Source of the DNA: Piromyces finnis
Taxonomy: Eukaryota > Neocallimastigomycota > Neocallimastigomycetes > Neocallimastigales > Neocallimastigaceae
NCBI GenBank assembly: GCA_002104945.1
Contig: MCFH01000001.1
Span: 62,001 to 126,000, forward strand
Reading direction: 5' to 3'
Length of the DNA stretch: 64,000 nt
In this document: positions 11,422 to 21,677 of the stretch, one piece after another
Position numbering within the stretch: position 1 is the stretch's first letter
Layout: every line of letters begins with the position of its first letter
Notes under the pieces: model-generated
What the model saw: the letters and a program-made list of their open reading frames with translations, nothing else
Database searches by the model: none
What the model was told of the DNA's origin: nothing
Position numbers and translations under genes: made by a program

Positions 11422-11949
11422 ATGGAAAAATCTCCACTTACATCTATTAAAATGGATACAAAAGTATTTTTTAACCGCCTACAAACTACCAAGAGAGAAC
11501 GTTCCCCAGGAAATACTCCCGTAAGAAAATCAAAGATGCCTAATCATTCTGGACAAGCTAATGCTTCTACGAGTAATTCTACTCAGAAGCCAACTACTAA
11601 TGAGGATCTCAAGGCCCTTATTGAGTCTTTAACTGGGAATATCAATCAGTTAAAGGTTGATATTCAAGCTACCAGAAGGGAAAACGAAAGTCTCAATGAT
11701 CGTTTGAATGTTTTGGAAAACTCTACTCAAGTTATTATGGGTAAGATGGCTACCTTAGAAGTCAACGATGCTAGGAAAGACAATCAACTCGCTGATATCA
11801 AAGCTCATATCAGCAAAGCTACTCAAAGAGTTGATGAGTTGTCCACTCCCGTTACTCCTTCTACTACTACCCCTCACGAATCTGACGGTGACGTCATCAT
11901 GGGAGATGCTTCGCCTCCTAACGTCGCACTAGTATTAATGACAATATAA
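11422..11949 (+). CDS. Coiled-coil, Gag-like ORF between inverted repeats
   Basis: A 175-codon ORF with an ATG start, visibly richer in G+C than its surroundings. The N-terminal 55 residues are basic and Ser/Thr/Pro-rich (KTKRERSPGNTPVRKSK-like, possible nuclear signal). Residues about 65-140 form a heptad-patterned helix (DLKALIESLTGNINQLKVDI, then NESLNDRLNVLEN), likely a coiled coil. The tail is Thr/Pro- and acid-rich. No zinc knuckle, signal peptide or membrane segment is present. The last codons run into the right inverted-repeat arm (TNVALVLMTI region), so the natural C-terminus may be lost. I do not recognise the protein; a Gag/ORF1 head domain is one reading, since coiled-coil ORF1 proteins accompany DIRS-like and LINE elements. 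It is the only intact ORF in this unit. Confidence 0.5.
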   Translation: MEKSPLTSIKMDTKVFFNRLQTTKRERSPGNTPVRKSKMPNHSGQANASTSNSTQKPTTNEDLKALIESLTGNINQLKVDIQATRRENESLNDRLNVLENSTQVIMGKMATLEVNDARKDNQLADIKAHISKATQRVDELSTPVTPSTTTPHESDGDVIMGDASPPNVALVLMTI

Positions 11950-12448
11950 CTAGTGTGGTAAGCACATTAGTTATATTAATTACCAAATATAATACGCTTT
12001 CCTATTGAAGGCGTAAAGCTAATAATATTTATATAAAGAAAATTAAATAATTTTTAATAACTTAATATAGAAAATTAAATAATTTTTTTATTTTAGTAAT
12101 AACTTAATATCAGCATATATTAAGTTATTAAAAATATTAAAATTTTTAAAATTTTTGGTTTTATAGGAGTTTATAAATTATATTAACTCTAAGTTAGAAA
12201 ATTACTAATGCTAAAGCTTCGTAATTTGTGTCAATTTTTGTTCTTTTTATACATGAACAATTTTAATTATTACATTTTTTAATTTTAATTAATTATTATC
12301 TAATTATAAAATATTTAATTTTTATAAATTTATAATTAATATTATTGTAAATAGTTAATAAATTTAAAATAAATTTTTTTATAATAAATTTTTTAATAGT
12401 TTAAAGAATAAATTTAATAATTTCAAAGATTAGAAAATTTTATACTTC
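11942..12448 (-). repeat. Long inverted repeat, right arm
   Basis: Reverse complement of 10893-11311, with an internal extra stretch around 12025-12090 (a duplicated AAAATTAAATAATTTTT segment). The arm begins inside the end of the coiled-coil ORF at ACTAGTGTGGTAAGCAC and ends near TTATACTTCG. Confidence 0.75.
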
Positions 12449-13417
12449 GTATTTAATTAGTTTTAGTTTAGTTTTATTATTTTATTATTTAATTAAATTA
12501 GTATTAAATTAGTTTTGTTTATTTTATATTGAATATATGTATAATTAAATAGAATAGTATACTATATTATTAAAATATAATTTACAAAAAATATAAATAC
12601 ATGTAGAATTTCTTGATTAAAACAATGTAATTGTTATTGACTATAATTTAAGTTAATAACTAAAATAAATTAATAAAATGAGAATTTTAAATATATTTTG
12701 TTTTCGTTTTTTTTATTTTTTTATTTTATTTTGTTGTAGTTTTATTGTGAAATTTTATAATCTATTTTAAATTTTATAAAACTTTTACATAAAATAAATA
12801 ATTTTTATACTTGTTCATTTGCAAGCATTAGTTAATTTTTAAAATATAAAGTTTATTATGTTTAATTATAAAATTATAATATTATTTAATAACTCTCGTA
12901 TTATTAAATAATTAAGAATTAATACATATTGTATGTATAATAGAAGTTATAAAAAATATTGTTTTATTAAAATAAATATCTAATTTTTCTCTCTTGGATA
13001 ATTAGTAACCAATTTTAATATATAATTATAATCATTTGATTTTATTTATTTAATTGTATTCATATGAATTACATTTTACTTATATTTATAAATAACATAG
13101 ATATTATATAACTTTATATATTATATATACATATTAATAATAATTATTGTATTCATAATTAATATATATATATATACATTTAATTTTGTTTTTAATATTT
13201 ATTATTATAAATAGATATTATAAATAGATAAATTTCTAATTAAATAATAACAAGTATATTGAAATTATTATTAAATTTTTAATGATAATATTCTATCATT
13301 AAAAACCTTAATATATTGTTCACTGATTTCATGGCTTTTGTTATTATTAGTTATTCTTTTAAATAACTTTTAATAAGCCTCTGATTTTCATTGTATCCAT
13401 ATGGGAAATCTCTATTG
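12449..13417. other. AT-rich spacer without recognisable features
   Basis: About 970 bases of very high A+T content. I see no coding periodicity, LTR start or promoter motif shared with the other families. Confidence 0.5.
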
Positions 13418-14004
13418 ATTATAAGTAAGTACTGTTACTGTTATCATTATAATCATAATTGCTAGTAATATTTTCTTTTCTGTAATTAGTTGATTGATTA
13501 AGTTTCGTTTGGTAGTATTTTTCATAAATTTCATATTGTTCCTTAAATTCTTTTTTTTTTGGATATTTTCATGCTGTTTATTATTATGTTTAATTTATTT
13601 TTAAGGTTGCATTCGATATATTTCTGTATTTTTCAGATTTGGGGTTCTAAAACAACTTCTAGAGTTTTCGAATTAAATTGTATTTTAAATAATTCTTTCA
13701 TTTTCTTATTAGATTTAAAAGGATCACTATATTCTTGTTTTATGCTGTTTTTAGGTATTTTGACTTGGTAATAAACTTCTTGAACTTTTGCATTTAGTTT
13801 GAGTTCGTTAAGATAAGATCGTCATTGTTTGTAACTACTAAGGCATTGAATTCTTGTTGAATTTTCTCATACTTTGTCGTTAGATTGTTATAATCCTTTT
13901 CCAAACAATTTAATTTATTAATTTTGAACTATTAGGATTTTCCTTTTCATTCTCCAAATTTTCAATGATGTTGTTTAACTTAATTTGATGTTCATTATGT
14001 GATT
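13418..14004 (-). pseudogene. Decayed coiled-coil protein gene
   Basis: Minus-strand translation gives consecutive protein-like segments in changing frames: IKLNNIIENLENEKENP, then NCLEKDYNNLTTKYEKIQQE, LNAKVQEVYYQVKIPKNSI, KSNKKMKELFKIQFNSKTLE, and finally EFKEQYEIYEKYYQTKLN before a stop near 13420. Lesions are visible: an internal TGA near 13638, an A-run indel at 13551-13560 and frame changes near 13800 and 13920. The composition (Lys/Glu/Asn, heptads) suggests a coiled coil of about 190 residues. I do not recognise a family; it could be a host gene fossil or an unusual gag. The opposite-strand 70-codon ORF here is a shadow. Confidence 0.45.
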
Positions 14005-14089
14005 AATATGTGATAATAAATTAAATAGTTTAATACAAATAATTTCTTTTAATAAATGTATAAATGTAAACAATGTAAAATTATAATAT

Positions 14090-14610
14090 TAAAACATGTA
14101 TATTTAGATTATTTATTATAAAATAAATCTAATTTTGTAATAATTATTATATATTTATAATAATTATTATCTACTATGTAATAATACAATATGTAATATG
14201 TATTATTAAATTGAGAAGTTTCTTAAAAGTAAATAAAATGAATTTAACTTAAAGAGTTTATTATAAGTGAATTATAATATACAACACAAAATATTAAGAA
14301 TATTTTTAGTTTAAATATTTTTATAAATATAGTTTTTGAAAGGGTTATTTATTATAATTGTCTTAAAATAATAACTCTGGATTCTTTAGTGGTATTCCAG
14401 AGTTCTTATATTTATAATTTTTTAATAATTTAAAGTTTAATAAAGAATTTCTAATCTTAACAAACAATCTTTTTAGGAAAAGACTAGAAGAAAAACCTAA
14501 AAAGATATTCGATTGATAACTAATATATCAATCATCGTAATATTAAGTAAAACCGAAATATATTTCGGAAAAACCTTAATATCCGATTTTCCTAATAACT
14601 TTCTAATTGT
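14090..14610 (-). mobile_element. LTR-J relic, copy 1
   Basis: Shares with the LTRs at 21086-21677 and around 59635 the TAGATTTATTTTATAATAAA stretch near the 5' end (minus, 14105-14135) and the structured block at 14373-14582. The LTR start is mutated (TTACAAAATTAG instead of TGTAAGAAATTAG). No pol sequence is attached, so it is a relic or solo LTR with fuzzy ends. Confidence 0.5.
14373..14582. ncRNA. LTR-J structured RNA motif, copy 1 (hairpin, pseudoknot, two hairpins)
   Basis: In + strand order: P1 14373-14381/14396-14404 (9 bp); pseudoknot stem S1 14451-14458/14480-14487 (8 positions, one A-C mismatch that is U-G on the other strand); stem S2 14467-14477/14496-14506 (11 bp perfect); P3 14511-14518/14526-14533 (8 bp); P4 14540-14547/14575-14582 (8 bp) enclosing P5 14553-14559/14562-14568 (7 bp, CCGAAAT/ATTTCGG). 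S1 and S2 interleave as an H-type pseudoknot. The same order recurs in copies 2 and 3. Which strand is transcribed is not proven; LTR orientation suggests minus. Confidence 0.65.
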
Positions 14611-14858
14611 TTCTTAAATTTCTTTTAAAATAAAATGTAAAATAAAATGCGCAACAATTACATACATATAAAATTAATAAAAAATGAAATATATAATGTT
14701 TCCTTAAAATGTACAAATAAATGTAATTAAAAATTATTACTTAACAGATATAAATGAATATTTACTATTATTTTAAATAAATTACTAAATTAAATAAATA
14801 AATAATTAGTATAATAATTAAATAAATTTTTTAAAATTAAATAAATGAATAATACAAA

Positions 14859-14940
14859 ATTCCAATGTTTTTAAAAGAAACTTAATATTTTATTATAATC
14901 TTCCACAATTCATTAAGTTTCTTTTAAAAACATTGGAATT
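14859..14940. repeat. Long near-perfect hairpin (28-29 bp stem)
   Basis: AATTCCAATGTTTTTAAAAG and its complement CTTTTAAAAACATTGGAATT extend to a stem of 28 pairs with one extra base on the right arm, around a 25-base AT-rich loop. It resembles a miniature inverted-repeat element or a hairpin precursor. The remaining sequence between 14611 and 15115 is AT-rich without further signals. Confidence 0.7.
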
Positions 14941-15120
14941 TTCTAATTTATTATTTTCATTAACTGAATTGTTCTTCTTTCTTGGTTCTTTTTATTTTGA
15001 TTTTATTCTTTATAAAATTCAGATAAATTAAGAACAGATCAAATATTGAAATTAAATTGTATGATATAATAATAAAATAATAATTTATTCAAAACTATTT
15101 GCGCACTAGCACATGAAAAT

Positions 15121-15410
15121 TGTTAGAATATCTTAGAATAAATTAAATATGTGTTAAAATAATTTTATTTTCTGTTTAAAATAATTAATAATGTATTAGT
15201 AAATGTATTAATAATAATTAGTAGTGTATTAGTAATTCACATGTTCTAAGAACATTTATTAGCAATAGTTTTTAGTTTTATAACTAGCCACATTTTATAG
15301 TATAAATTTATTCAATTTCTCATTAATTAATTCTTTGTAATTACCATAATCTATTAATATTAATAATAAAATTAAACTATATTTTTAATAAAATATTTTA
15401 ACTAATAAAA
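15121..15410 (+). mobile_element. Copia-1 5' LTR
   Basis: A 290-bp LTR starting TGTTAGAATATC and ending CTAATAAAA, apparently identical base for base to the 3' LTR at 19930-20219. The element is flanked by the 5-bp duplication AAAAT (15116-15120 and 20220-20224). The 3' end is not the canonical CA. A TATA-like TATAGTATAAATTT lies near 15296. Confidence 0.85.
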
Positions 15411-15424
15411 GATTAAGAGTCTCA
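15411..15424 (+). promoter_or_regulatory. Copia-1 primer binding site (anticodon arm of tRNA-Lys)
   Basis: GATTAAGAGTCTCA abuts the LTR directly. Its complement TGAGACTCTTAATC equals the anticodon arm of eukaryotic tRNA-Lys(CUU) as I remember it, not a tRNA 3' end. The same 14 bases abut the copia-2 5' LTR at 36071-36084. This fits priming by a tRNA cut in the anticodon loop, as described for Drosophila copia with initiator tRNA-Met. Confidence 0.65.
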
Positions 15425-15443
15425 ATTCTTCTTTATTTACGAC

Positions 15444-17086
15444 ATGTCTCAAGAATTAAAACTCCAACCTGAAGAACGTCTTAACAAAGATAATTTTGAA
15501 GAATGGAATTCCTTATCAACAACATTCTCAAATCCAAGAAAATCTTAAGCTATGTTAAAACTAATAAAATTGAAGAACTTAAGAAAAAGCTTGAAACTTA
15601 AAAAGGGAATACCATCCAAAACAAACAGGCTATAAAAGAAATGGAAGAAGAGATCGATGAAGCAGAAGCAATGGATGCACTAGCTTGCACGATCATTAGC
15701 ACCAATGTTTCAAAGGAAGTGCTAGATTATATCAAGAGATTATCATCAGCTTATGATATTATGAAAAAGCTGAAATCTATGTATGGCAAAAAGAAATCTG
15801 CTGATATTCAATATTGGATGAAGAAGATGTGCTCTTTAAAGGCTACGGATCTTTCCGAATGCAAAGATGTAATTAATCAAATTAAAGAGATTTTTGATAT
15901 TATTTCAAGAAGTAATGCAAATCTTGGAGATTGGGAAAAGATTAGAGTTTTATACTTATCATTCCCTAAAACCCTCAGAAACTATATTCATCCTGATGGT
16001 ACTGAAACTGTCGAAGATTTTCTGAACCAAGCAATAAATAAAATAAACTTTCTCATTTATCTTAACAGCAGTATTGATTATAACAGAAGTATCAATGCAA
16101 ATGATGATCTAATGGACAGCGACTTCATTAATAGAAGCGAGAAGGATATTTCTTATATATCTAAAAATAAGAATAAAAATTATAAACCAAAATTTTGCCA
16201 TATATGCGAAGTTAATGGTCATTCTAATAAAGAATGTAAATATAATCAACTAACTAATATAAATAAAGAAAATAAAAATAAGATAACTGAAAATAATAAT
16301 AATAATAACAAAAGGAAGTTTGATAAAAATAACAAAAAGAAAAATAGTAAATATAGATATAAATCTATTTCAAATATGGAATATAATGATCAGTATTCTG
16401 ACACCGAACTCTCTTTTGATGAACTAAAAACAATGTATGATCATGAAGCTAATAGTATTGAAATAATTGAAGATAACACTCACACTGATAATAATGAATA
16501 TCAAGATCAATTAATTTTAAATATAAATAAAAATGAATATGATAATAAGACTATATGGACATTTGATACTGGTGCATCAGAGCACATCACCAACAATAAA
16601 GAAATACTTACTAATTTTCGAGAAGAAAAAATAACATTAAAATGTGCAAATAACTCATTATGTGAATTCAGTGGTATTGATAAAGGCTGTATAAACGGAT
16701 ATAATATAATACTTGAAAACGTCTTATACTCAAAACAAGTTAGTAAAAATTTATTAAGTGGTATAAAGCTTTCACAAAATGGTATAATTTGTAATATGAA
16801 GCCAAAGAAAGAAAATGTATATCTTAACCTAAAAATAAAAAATGAAAAGAATAAAACTGTCAATATAGGAACATTTATGGCAGATAAAAATAATATCATA
16901 CGCATACCTATATATAATAAAATAAAAACTGATACTTACATTGACACAATATATTATGAAAATAAATTTAAACTTGATGAACATTCAACATTGACACAAT
17001 ATCTTATGAAAATAAATTTAAACTTAATGAACATTCAAGACTATTATGGCATAAAAGGCTTGGACACTTCTACCATGATAATTTAA
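15444..17086 (+). pseudogene. Copia-1 gag, protease and pre-integrase region, frameshifted
   Basis: The natural ATG is probably at 15444 (MSQELKLQPEERLNKDNFEE), but the frame stops at 15546 and again near 15600. A long open stretch follows from 15641 (481 codons): Gag helices, a zinc knuckle CHICEVNGHSNKEC (about 16195-16236), an Asn/Lys-rich linker and an aspartic protease motif TFDTGASEHITN (about 16560). It then loses frame at a 50-bp tandem duplication (repeat starts 16940 and 16990), which shifts the reading frame just before the pre-integrase segment. Gag would form the particle, the protease would cut the polyprotein. Confidence 0.8.
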
Positions 17087-18432
17087 ACAGATACTTAAAA
17101 TTACACAATATTAAAGAAGCTGAATGTAATGACTGTAAAATAGCAAAATTAAACCGTAAACCCCATAACTCAGAAACTCCAAAAGCTACTGAAATTTTAG
17201 AAGTAATACATTCAGATGTAATTGGTCCAATCCAAAAATCATTTACTGGTAAAACATATGTATTAACCTTTATTGATGAATTTACTAGAAAAAGTTGGAT
17301 TTTTCTACTTGAAGGAAAGTCGGAAATTCCTAGGACAATTATTAACTTTTTTACATATTTAACAAATCAATTTAAGTATAAAATTAAAACATTTCATTCT
17401 GATCAGGGTACTGAATATAATAATAAGGAAATTCTTAATTACTGTAAAGAAAGTGGTATTATCAAAACTTTTTCTCCTCCATATAATCCTCAAAATAATG
17501 GAATTGCTGAACGTTTTAACTATACATTAATCAGTTGTACAAAATCTTTATTACAATCAAGTAAAATGGGGACTGAATTTTGGGATTATGCTATTAAGTA
17601 TGCTAATCTTTTATATAATATAACACCACATAAAGGTATTAAAAATAAAATTCCAAATGAAGTATTTTATAGTAAAAAGGTTGATCTTAAATATATTAAA
17701 GTTTTTGGATGTATAGCTTACTATAAAGATTTTTCTCAAGATAAAATAAAATTTAAAAGTAATGCAATTAAAGGAGTTTTTGTTGGATTTAATATGGAAT
17801 CTAATTGTTATATGATTTTAGACTTAAAAAATTATAATATTCACTTAGTAAGGGAAGTTATATTTGATGAAGAAACCCCTTCTAGTTTATCTGTCAACAA
17901 AAACAATGTAAAACTTCCAACTAACATTTTTAATAATGATAATTATATATTTGAATCCTCGATAATTAATACAAATGAAGAATCAAATAATAAGGATAAA
18001 TCAGGCATTATATACAATGAAATAAATGACACAAATAATAATAATGTGAATAATTCAAATATGTCTAATAATAATGAAGAAGATAAATTAAATAAAAATA
18101 CTGATAATATTATTAATGAAATTGCTTCAAGTTTTAAATCTCTTAGTGTTTCCAGTGATGACGATTACATTCAGTCATCAAATATATCAGATATTGATAA
18201 TTCAAATAATTCCACTATAAATAAAAATTTAACATCTAATAATGATATTAACAAAACAAATGATTTAGTATTTAATAACTCGAATATTAATCCTTTAAAA
18301 CATAAATTAAATAATACTAATTCTTTCAACAATAAAAAATTAAAATCCTCATTTAATGATTCAGTAAAACGACGTGGATGCATTTTATCTTCTAATTTTA
18401 ATAAAAAATTAAAACTCATTAGACTATATTGA
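17040..18432 (+). pseudogene. Copia-1 integrase and Asn-rich linker, frameshifted
   Basis: In the frame entered after the duplication: the pre-integrase motif (LLWHKRLGHFYHDNL, CNDCKIAK), then the integrase core with catalytic residues in HSDVIGPI, HSDQGTEYNN and NNGIAERFN (17210-17520), then KVFGCIAYYKD and a long Asn/Ser-rich low-complexity linker. The frame closes at 18432 just before the RT. The integrase itself appears uninterrupted from about 17045; only joining to gag and RT is broken. It would insert element cDNA in the nucleus. Confidence 0.8.
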
Positions 18433-19917
18433 ACCATCTAATCAAAACCTTGCAACTGATACACCTTTATCTTTCAAACAAGCGATCAATTGTGAAGAAC
18501 GTGAATCTTGGCTCATTGCTATCAATTCAGAAATCAAAAATTTTTATGACAATAATATTATGACCTTTGTTAAAAAACTCCCTACTGGAAAATCAGCTAT
18601 TTCTACCAAATGGATTTTTACCATTAAAAGGGATCAATATGGTAATATTAATAAATATAAAGCTCGACTTGTTGCAAGAGGTTTTACCCAAAGAAAAGGT
18701 ATAGATTTTGAACTCACTTTTTCTCCTACTTTAAACATTGATAGTTTAAAGTTTATTATAGCTATAGCTGCAAAATCTAATTGGCCTATTATGCAACTTG
18801 ATATTAAAGCCGCTTATCTTAATGCACCACTTGACAAAGAAATATATGTTTCTATCCCTCCAGGAGACGTTAACTACGGACGTGGTTATTGGCTTCTTAA
18901 TAGAGCTCTCTATGGTCTCAAACAATCTGGTCGCCAATGGAATCTTTTATTTAGTAATTTCCTTAAAAATAACCAATTCAATCAATTAATTTCTGAACCG
19001 TGTATTTTTAAGAAAATGATGGGGGATAAATTAGTTTGCATTATAGGTGTTTATGTAGATGACTTATTAATAATAGTCCTGCTGAGTATATTCTAGGAAT
19101 AAGTATTGAACGCAACAATTTTAAATATTCTATTAATCAAATTCAATTCATTAAAGATATATTAGAAAAATTCAAAGTTAAAAATATCCGAAAAGCAAAG
19201 ACTCCATGTACTGATGATTATTCAACAAAATATGAAGAAGAAAATTTTGACAAAACAGTATATAAAAGCGCTGTCGGATCTTTAATCTATTTATCCAGAT
19301 GCACTAGACCTGACATAACATTCGCAGTCAATAAAGTAGCAAGGAATTCAGAACATCCAACTAAAGCTGACTGGAAAAAGGTATTAAATATATTAAAATA
19401 TTTAAATTATACTAAAAGTTATAAAATTGAATATAAAGGACAGGGGAAAATTGTAGCATATACTGATGCAGACTTTGGAGGTGACCCTAAAGATAGAAAA
19501 TCTACTTCCGGATACATAATTCTTATGAACAATGATCCTATCTGCTGGCAATCTAAAAAGCAATCTGTAGTTGCCACATCTACTGCCGAAGCTGAATATA
19601 TAGCAATGGCTGAATGTACTAAAAAAGTATTATGGATAAAGAATATTTTAAAAGAATTGTTCAATTACAAAAAACCAATTACAATTCATACAGATAATTT
19701 AGCAAGCAAAACTATCATTGAAAACGGGGAACTTAATAACAAATTAAAACATATAGAAATAAAATTCTTTTTCAATAAGGACAATATTAAAAATAAAAAA
19801 GTAAAGTTAGAATATATTAATTCAGAAAAAATGCTGGCCGACCCACTTACCAAAAATTTCAATGGACCGAAAATGACAAAATTTACAGACCAAATTTTTA
19901 ACAAGAAAACATTCTAG
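18433..19917 (+). pseudogene. Copia-1 reverse transcriptase and RNase H, with internal deletion
   Basis: RT motifs: KWIFTIKRDQYGNINKYKAR, ARGFTQRKGIDF, QLDIKAAYLNAPLDKEIYV, YGLKQSGRQWN and the catalytic YVDDLLI (about 19060). Immediately after it, roughly 60-80 bases are missing compared with the copia-2 protein, so the frame breaks at 19096 and resumes at PAEYILGISIE. RNase H follows (TDADFGGDPKDRKSTSGY, TSTAEAEYIAMAEC, HIEIKFFFNKD) to a stop at 19917. Upstream, 18433-18559 is in frame with the RT (EPSNQNLATDTPLSF). The polypurine tract GAGGGGGAA at 19921-19929 is intact. Confidence 0.8.
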
Positions 19918-19920
19918 TCT

Positions 19921-20219
19921 GAGGGGGAATGTTAGAATATCTTAGAATAAATTAAATATGTGTTAAAATAATTTTATTTTCTGTTTAAAATAATTAATAA
20001 TGTATTAGTAAATGTATTAATAATAATTAGTAGTGTATTAGTAATTCACATGTTCTAAGAACATTTATTAGCAATAGTTTTTAGTTTTATAACTAGCCAC
20101 ATTTTATAGTATAAATTTATTCAATTTCTCATTAATTAATTCTTTGTAATTACCATAATCTATTAATATTAATAATAAAATTAAACTATATTTTTAATAA
20201 AATATTTTAACTAATAAAA
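19921..20219 (+). mobile_element. Copia-1 polypurine tract and 3' LTR
   Basis: GAGGGGGAA (19921-19929) directly precedes the LTR at 19930-20219, apparently identical to the 5' LTR. The right target-site duplication AAAAT is at 20220-20224. Confidence 0.85.
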
Positions 20220-20269
20220 AAAATACTAATATTTTTTAATTTTAAATTAATTTTTCACTTTTGAATGCT

Positions 20270-21070
20270 CGAAATTTCTTTCCTAACGTAACTAAGACTT
20301 TGAATCATTAACTTTTGGTCAACAATTCGGTGCTACTAGATAAAGAAGGAAGATCAGTAATAAAATCCATTGAAATAGAAGACCAAGGTCGATCGGCTAT
20401 TTCAAGAGGGTTAAGGAAACCGTAAGGTTTATGATGGGAATTTTTTGAACGGCAACAGGTTTCACAAGAGCGAACGTAGTTTTTAACATCGGTTGTAATT
20501 GATGGCCACCAAAAATCTCTAGAAATAAGAGAAATAGTTCTTTTAATGCCAAAGTGACCAGCGGAAGGAGAATCATGACAATGTTTAAGAATGGAGAGGC
20601 GGTATTTGGAAGGAACATAAATGCGATCAGCAAAAAGGAGAAAGCTATTAAAGAAAATTTGTCGATTTGGGGATGAGAGATTGGAGGCTTCCTACAATCG
20701 AGGTAATCACAAATTTTATTATAGAGTTCATCATTTTTGTATTCGGAGAAGAAAGAATCACTTATGGTAGACACTGAAGTTACAATAGCACAAAAATTTT
20801 CAGGACGAAAACATTGAAATGAATATCAGATGAAGGATTTGAATTAGCGACATAATCAGAACGACGGGAAAGAACGTCAGGTTTACCGTTAAAAGAGCCA
20901 GAACGGTAAATAATAACGAAGTTAAATTCAGAAAGAAATAAAGCCCATCTGACAAAACGTTGAGACATCTTTTCTGGTTTCTTATGGTAAAGGAGGTTCT
21001 TATGATCCGAGTATATTTTAAAAGTAGAAGAAGAACCTTTGAGAAGGTGACGCCAAGTTTTTAAGAGCTA
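20270..21070 (-). pseudogene. Degenerate C-like gypsy pol fragment (RNase H tail to integrase finger)
   Basis: Minus strand from 21070: RNase H end (TWRHLLKGSSSTFKIYSDH, MSQRFVRWALFLSEFNFVI, GKPDVLSRRSDY), then the linker (DELYNKICDYLDCRKPPIS) and the HHCC finger traces with ISRDFWWPSITTDV in a shifted frame, and the start of the integrase core (FITDLPSLSSS) near 20340. Frames change near 20775 and 20640. Closely related to element C but truncated at both ends; the left end runs into AT-rich sequence after copia-1. Confidence 0.75.
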
Positions 21071-21085
21071 CATTTTAACACTAAT

Positions 21086-21677
21086 TGTTAAAATGAGATA
21101 GTTATAAGGAAACTATTTATTAAAATAAAGAAAAATATACTTATCGAGTTTATTATAAGAGCCTACAATAAATAACACTCGGATTAGGTTTTAATATTTT
21201 TTATTATAAAGGTGATTTATTAGTATTAAAAGTGTATAAGTTTTTTTTATGTTAATTTATTATAAGAAATTATAATAATAACTCTTGATTTTCAAATGAA
21301 ACTAAAGAGGTCTTTTTATATAAAAATTTAAAGAATAAAAGAATTTTATATAAAAATTTAAAGAATAAAAGAAAGTTCTAATCTTAATAAATTTCTTTTC
21401 TAGAAAAAGATTAGATGAAAAAACTAGAAAAGTTTCGATTGATAATCTATTCTTATCAATCATCGTATTATTAGATAAAACCGAATGGATTCGGGAAAAT
21501 TCTAATAATCGATTTTTTCTAAATACAATAATTTACATTACATTTAAAATACATTATGCATTATAATAAAATTTAATAAAATTTAATAAAATATTAAAGG
21601 TTAAATAAAAAAGATAATAAATTAATTTTAATAAGAAATATTGATTATTTATTATAAAATAAATCTAATTTCTTACA
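21086..21677 (-). mobile_element. LTR-J copy 2 (solo or relic)
   Basis: On the minus strand it begins TGTAAGAAATTAGATTTATT at 21677 with an immediate hairpin, and a plausible end TTAACA lies at 21086. It contains the structured RNA block at 21378-21509 and a duplicated segment at about 21315-21374. No coding sequence of a J element is attached. Its start abuts another TGTAAG sequence in the opposite orientation. Confidence 0.55.
21378..21509. ncRNA. LTR-J structured RNA motif, copy 2
   Basis: Pseudoknot S1 21378-21385/21407-21414 (CTAATCTT/AAGATTAG, 8 bp perfect); S2 21395-21403/21424-21432 (CTTTTCTAG/CTAGAAAAG, 9 bp perfect); P3 21437-21445/21453-21461 (9 bp); P4 21467-21475/21501-21509 (9 bp perfect) enclosing P5 21481-21486/21489-21494 (CCGAAT/ATTCGG). 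The upstream P1 hairpin (about 21291-21310) is reduced to CTCTT/AAGAG. Stem sequences differ from copies 1 and 3 while pairing is kept. Confidence 0.7.

Noticed and set aside
13559-13771. 70-codon + strand ORF with hydrophobic content
   Set aside because: It lies opposite a decayed coiled-coil gene whose minus-strand reading is much more protein-like.
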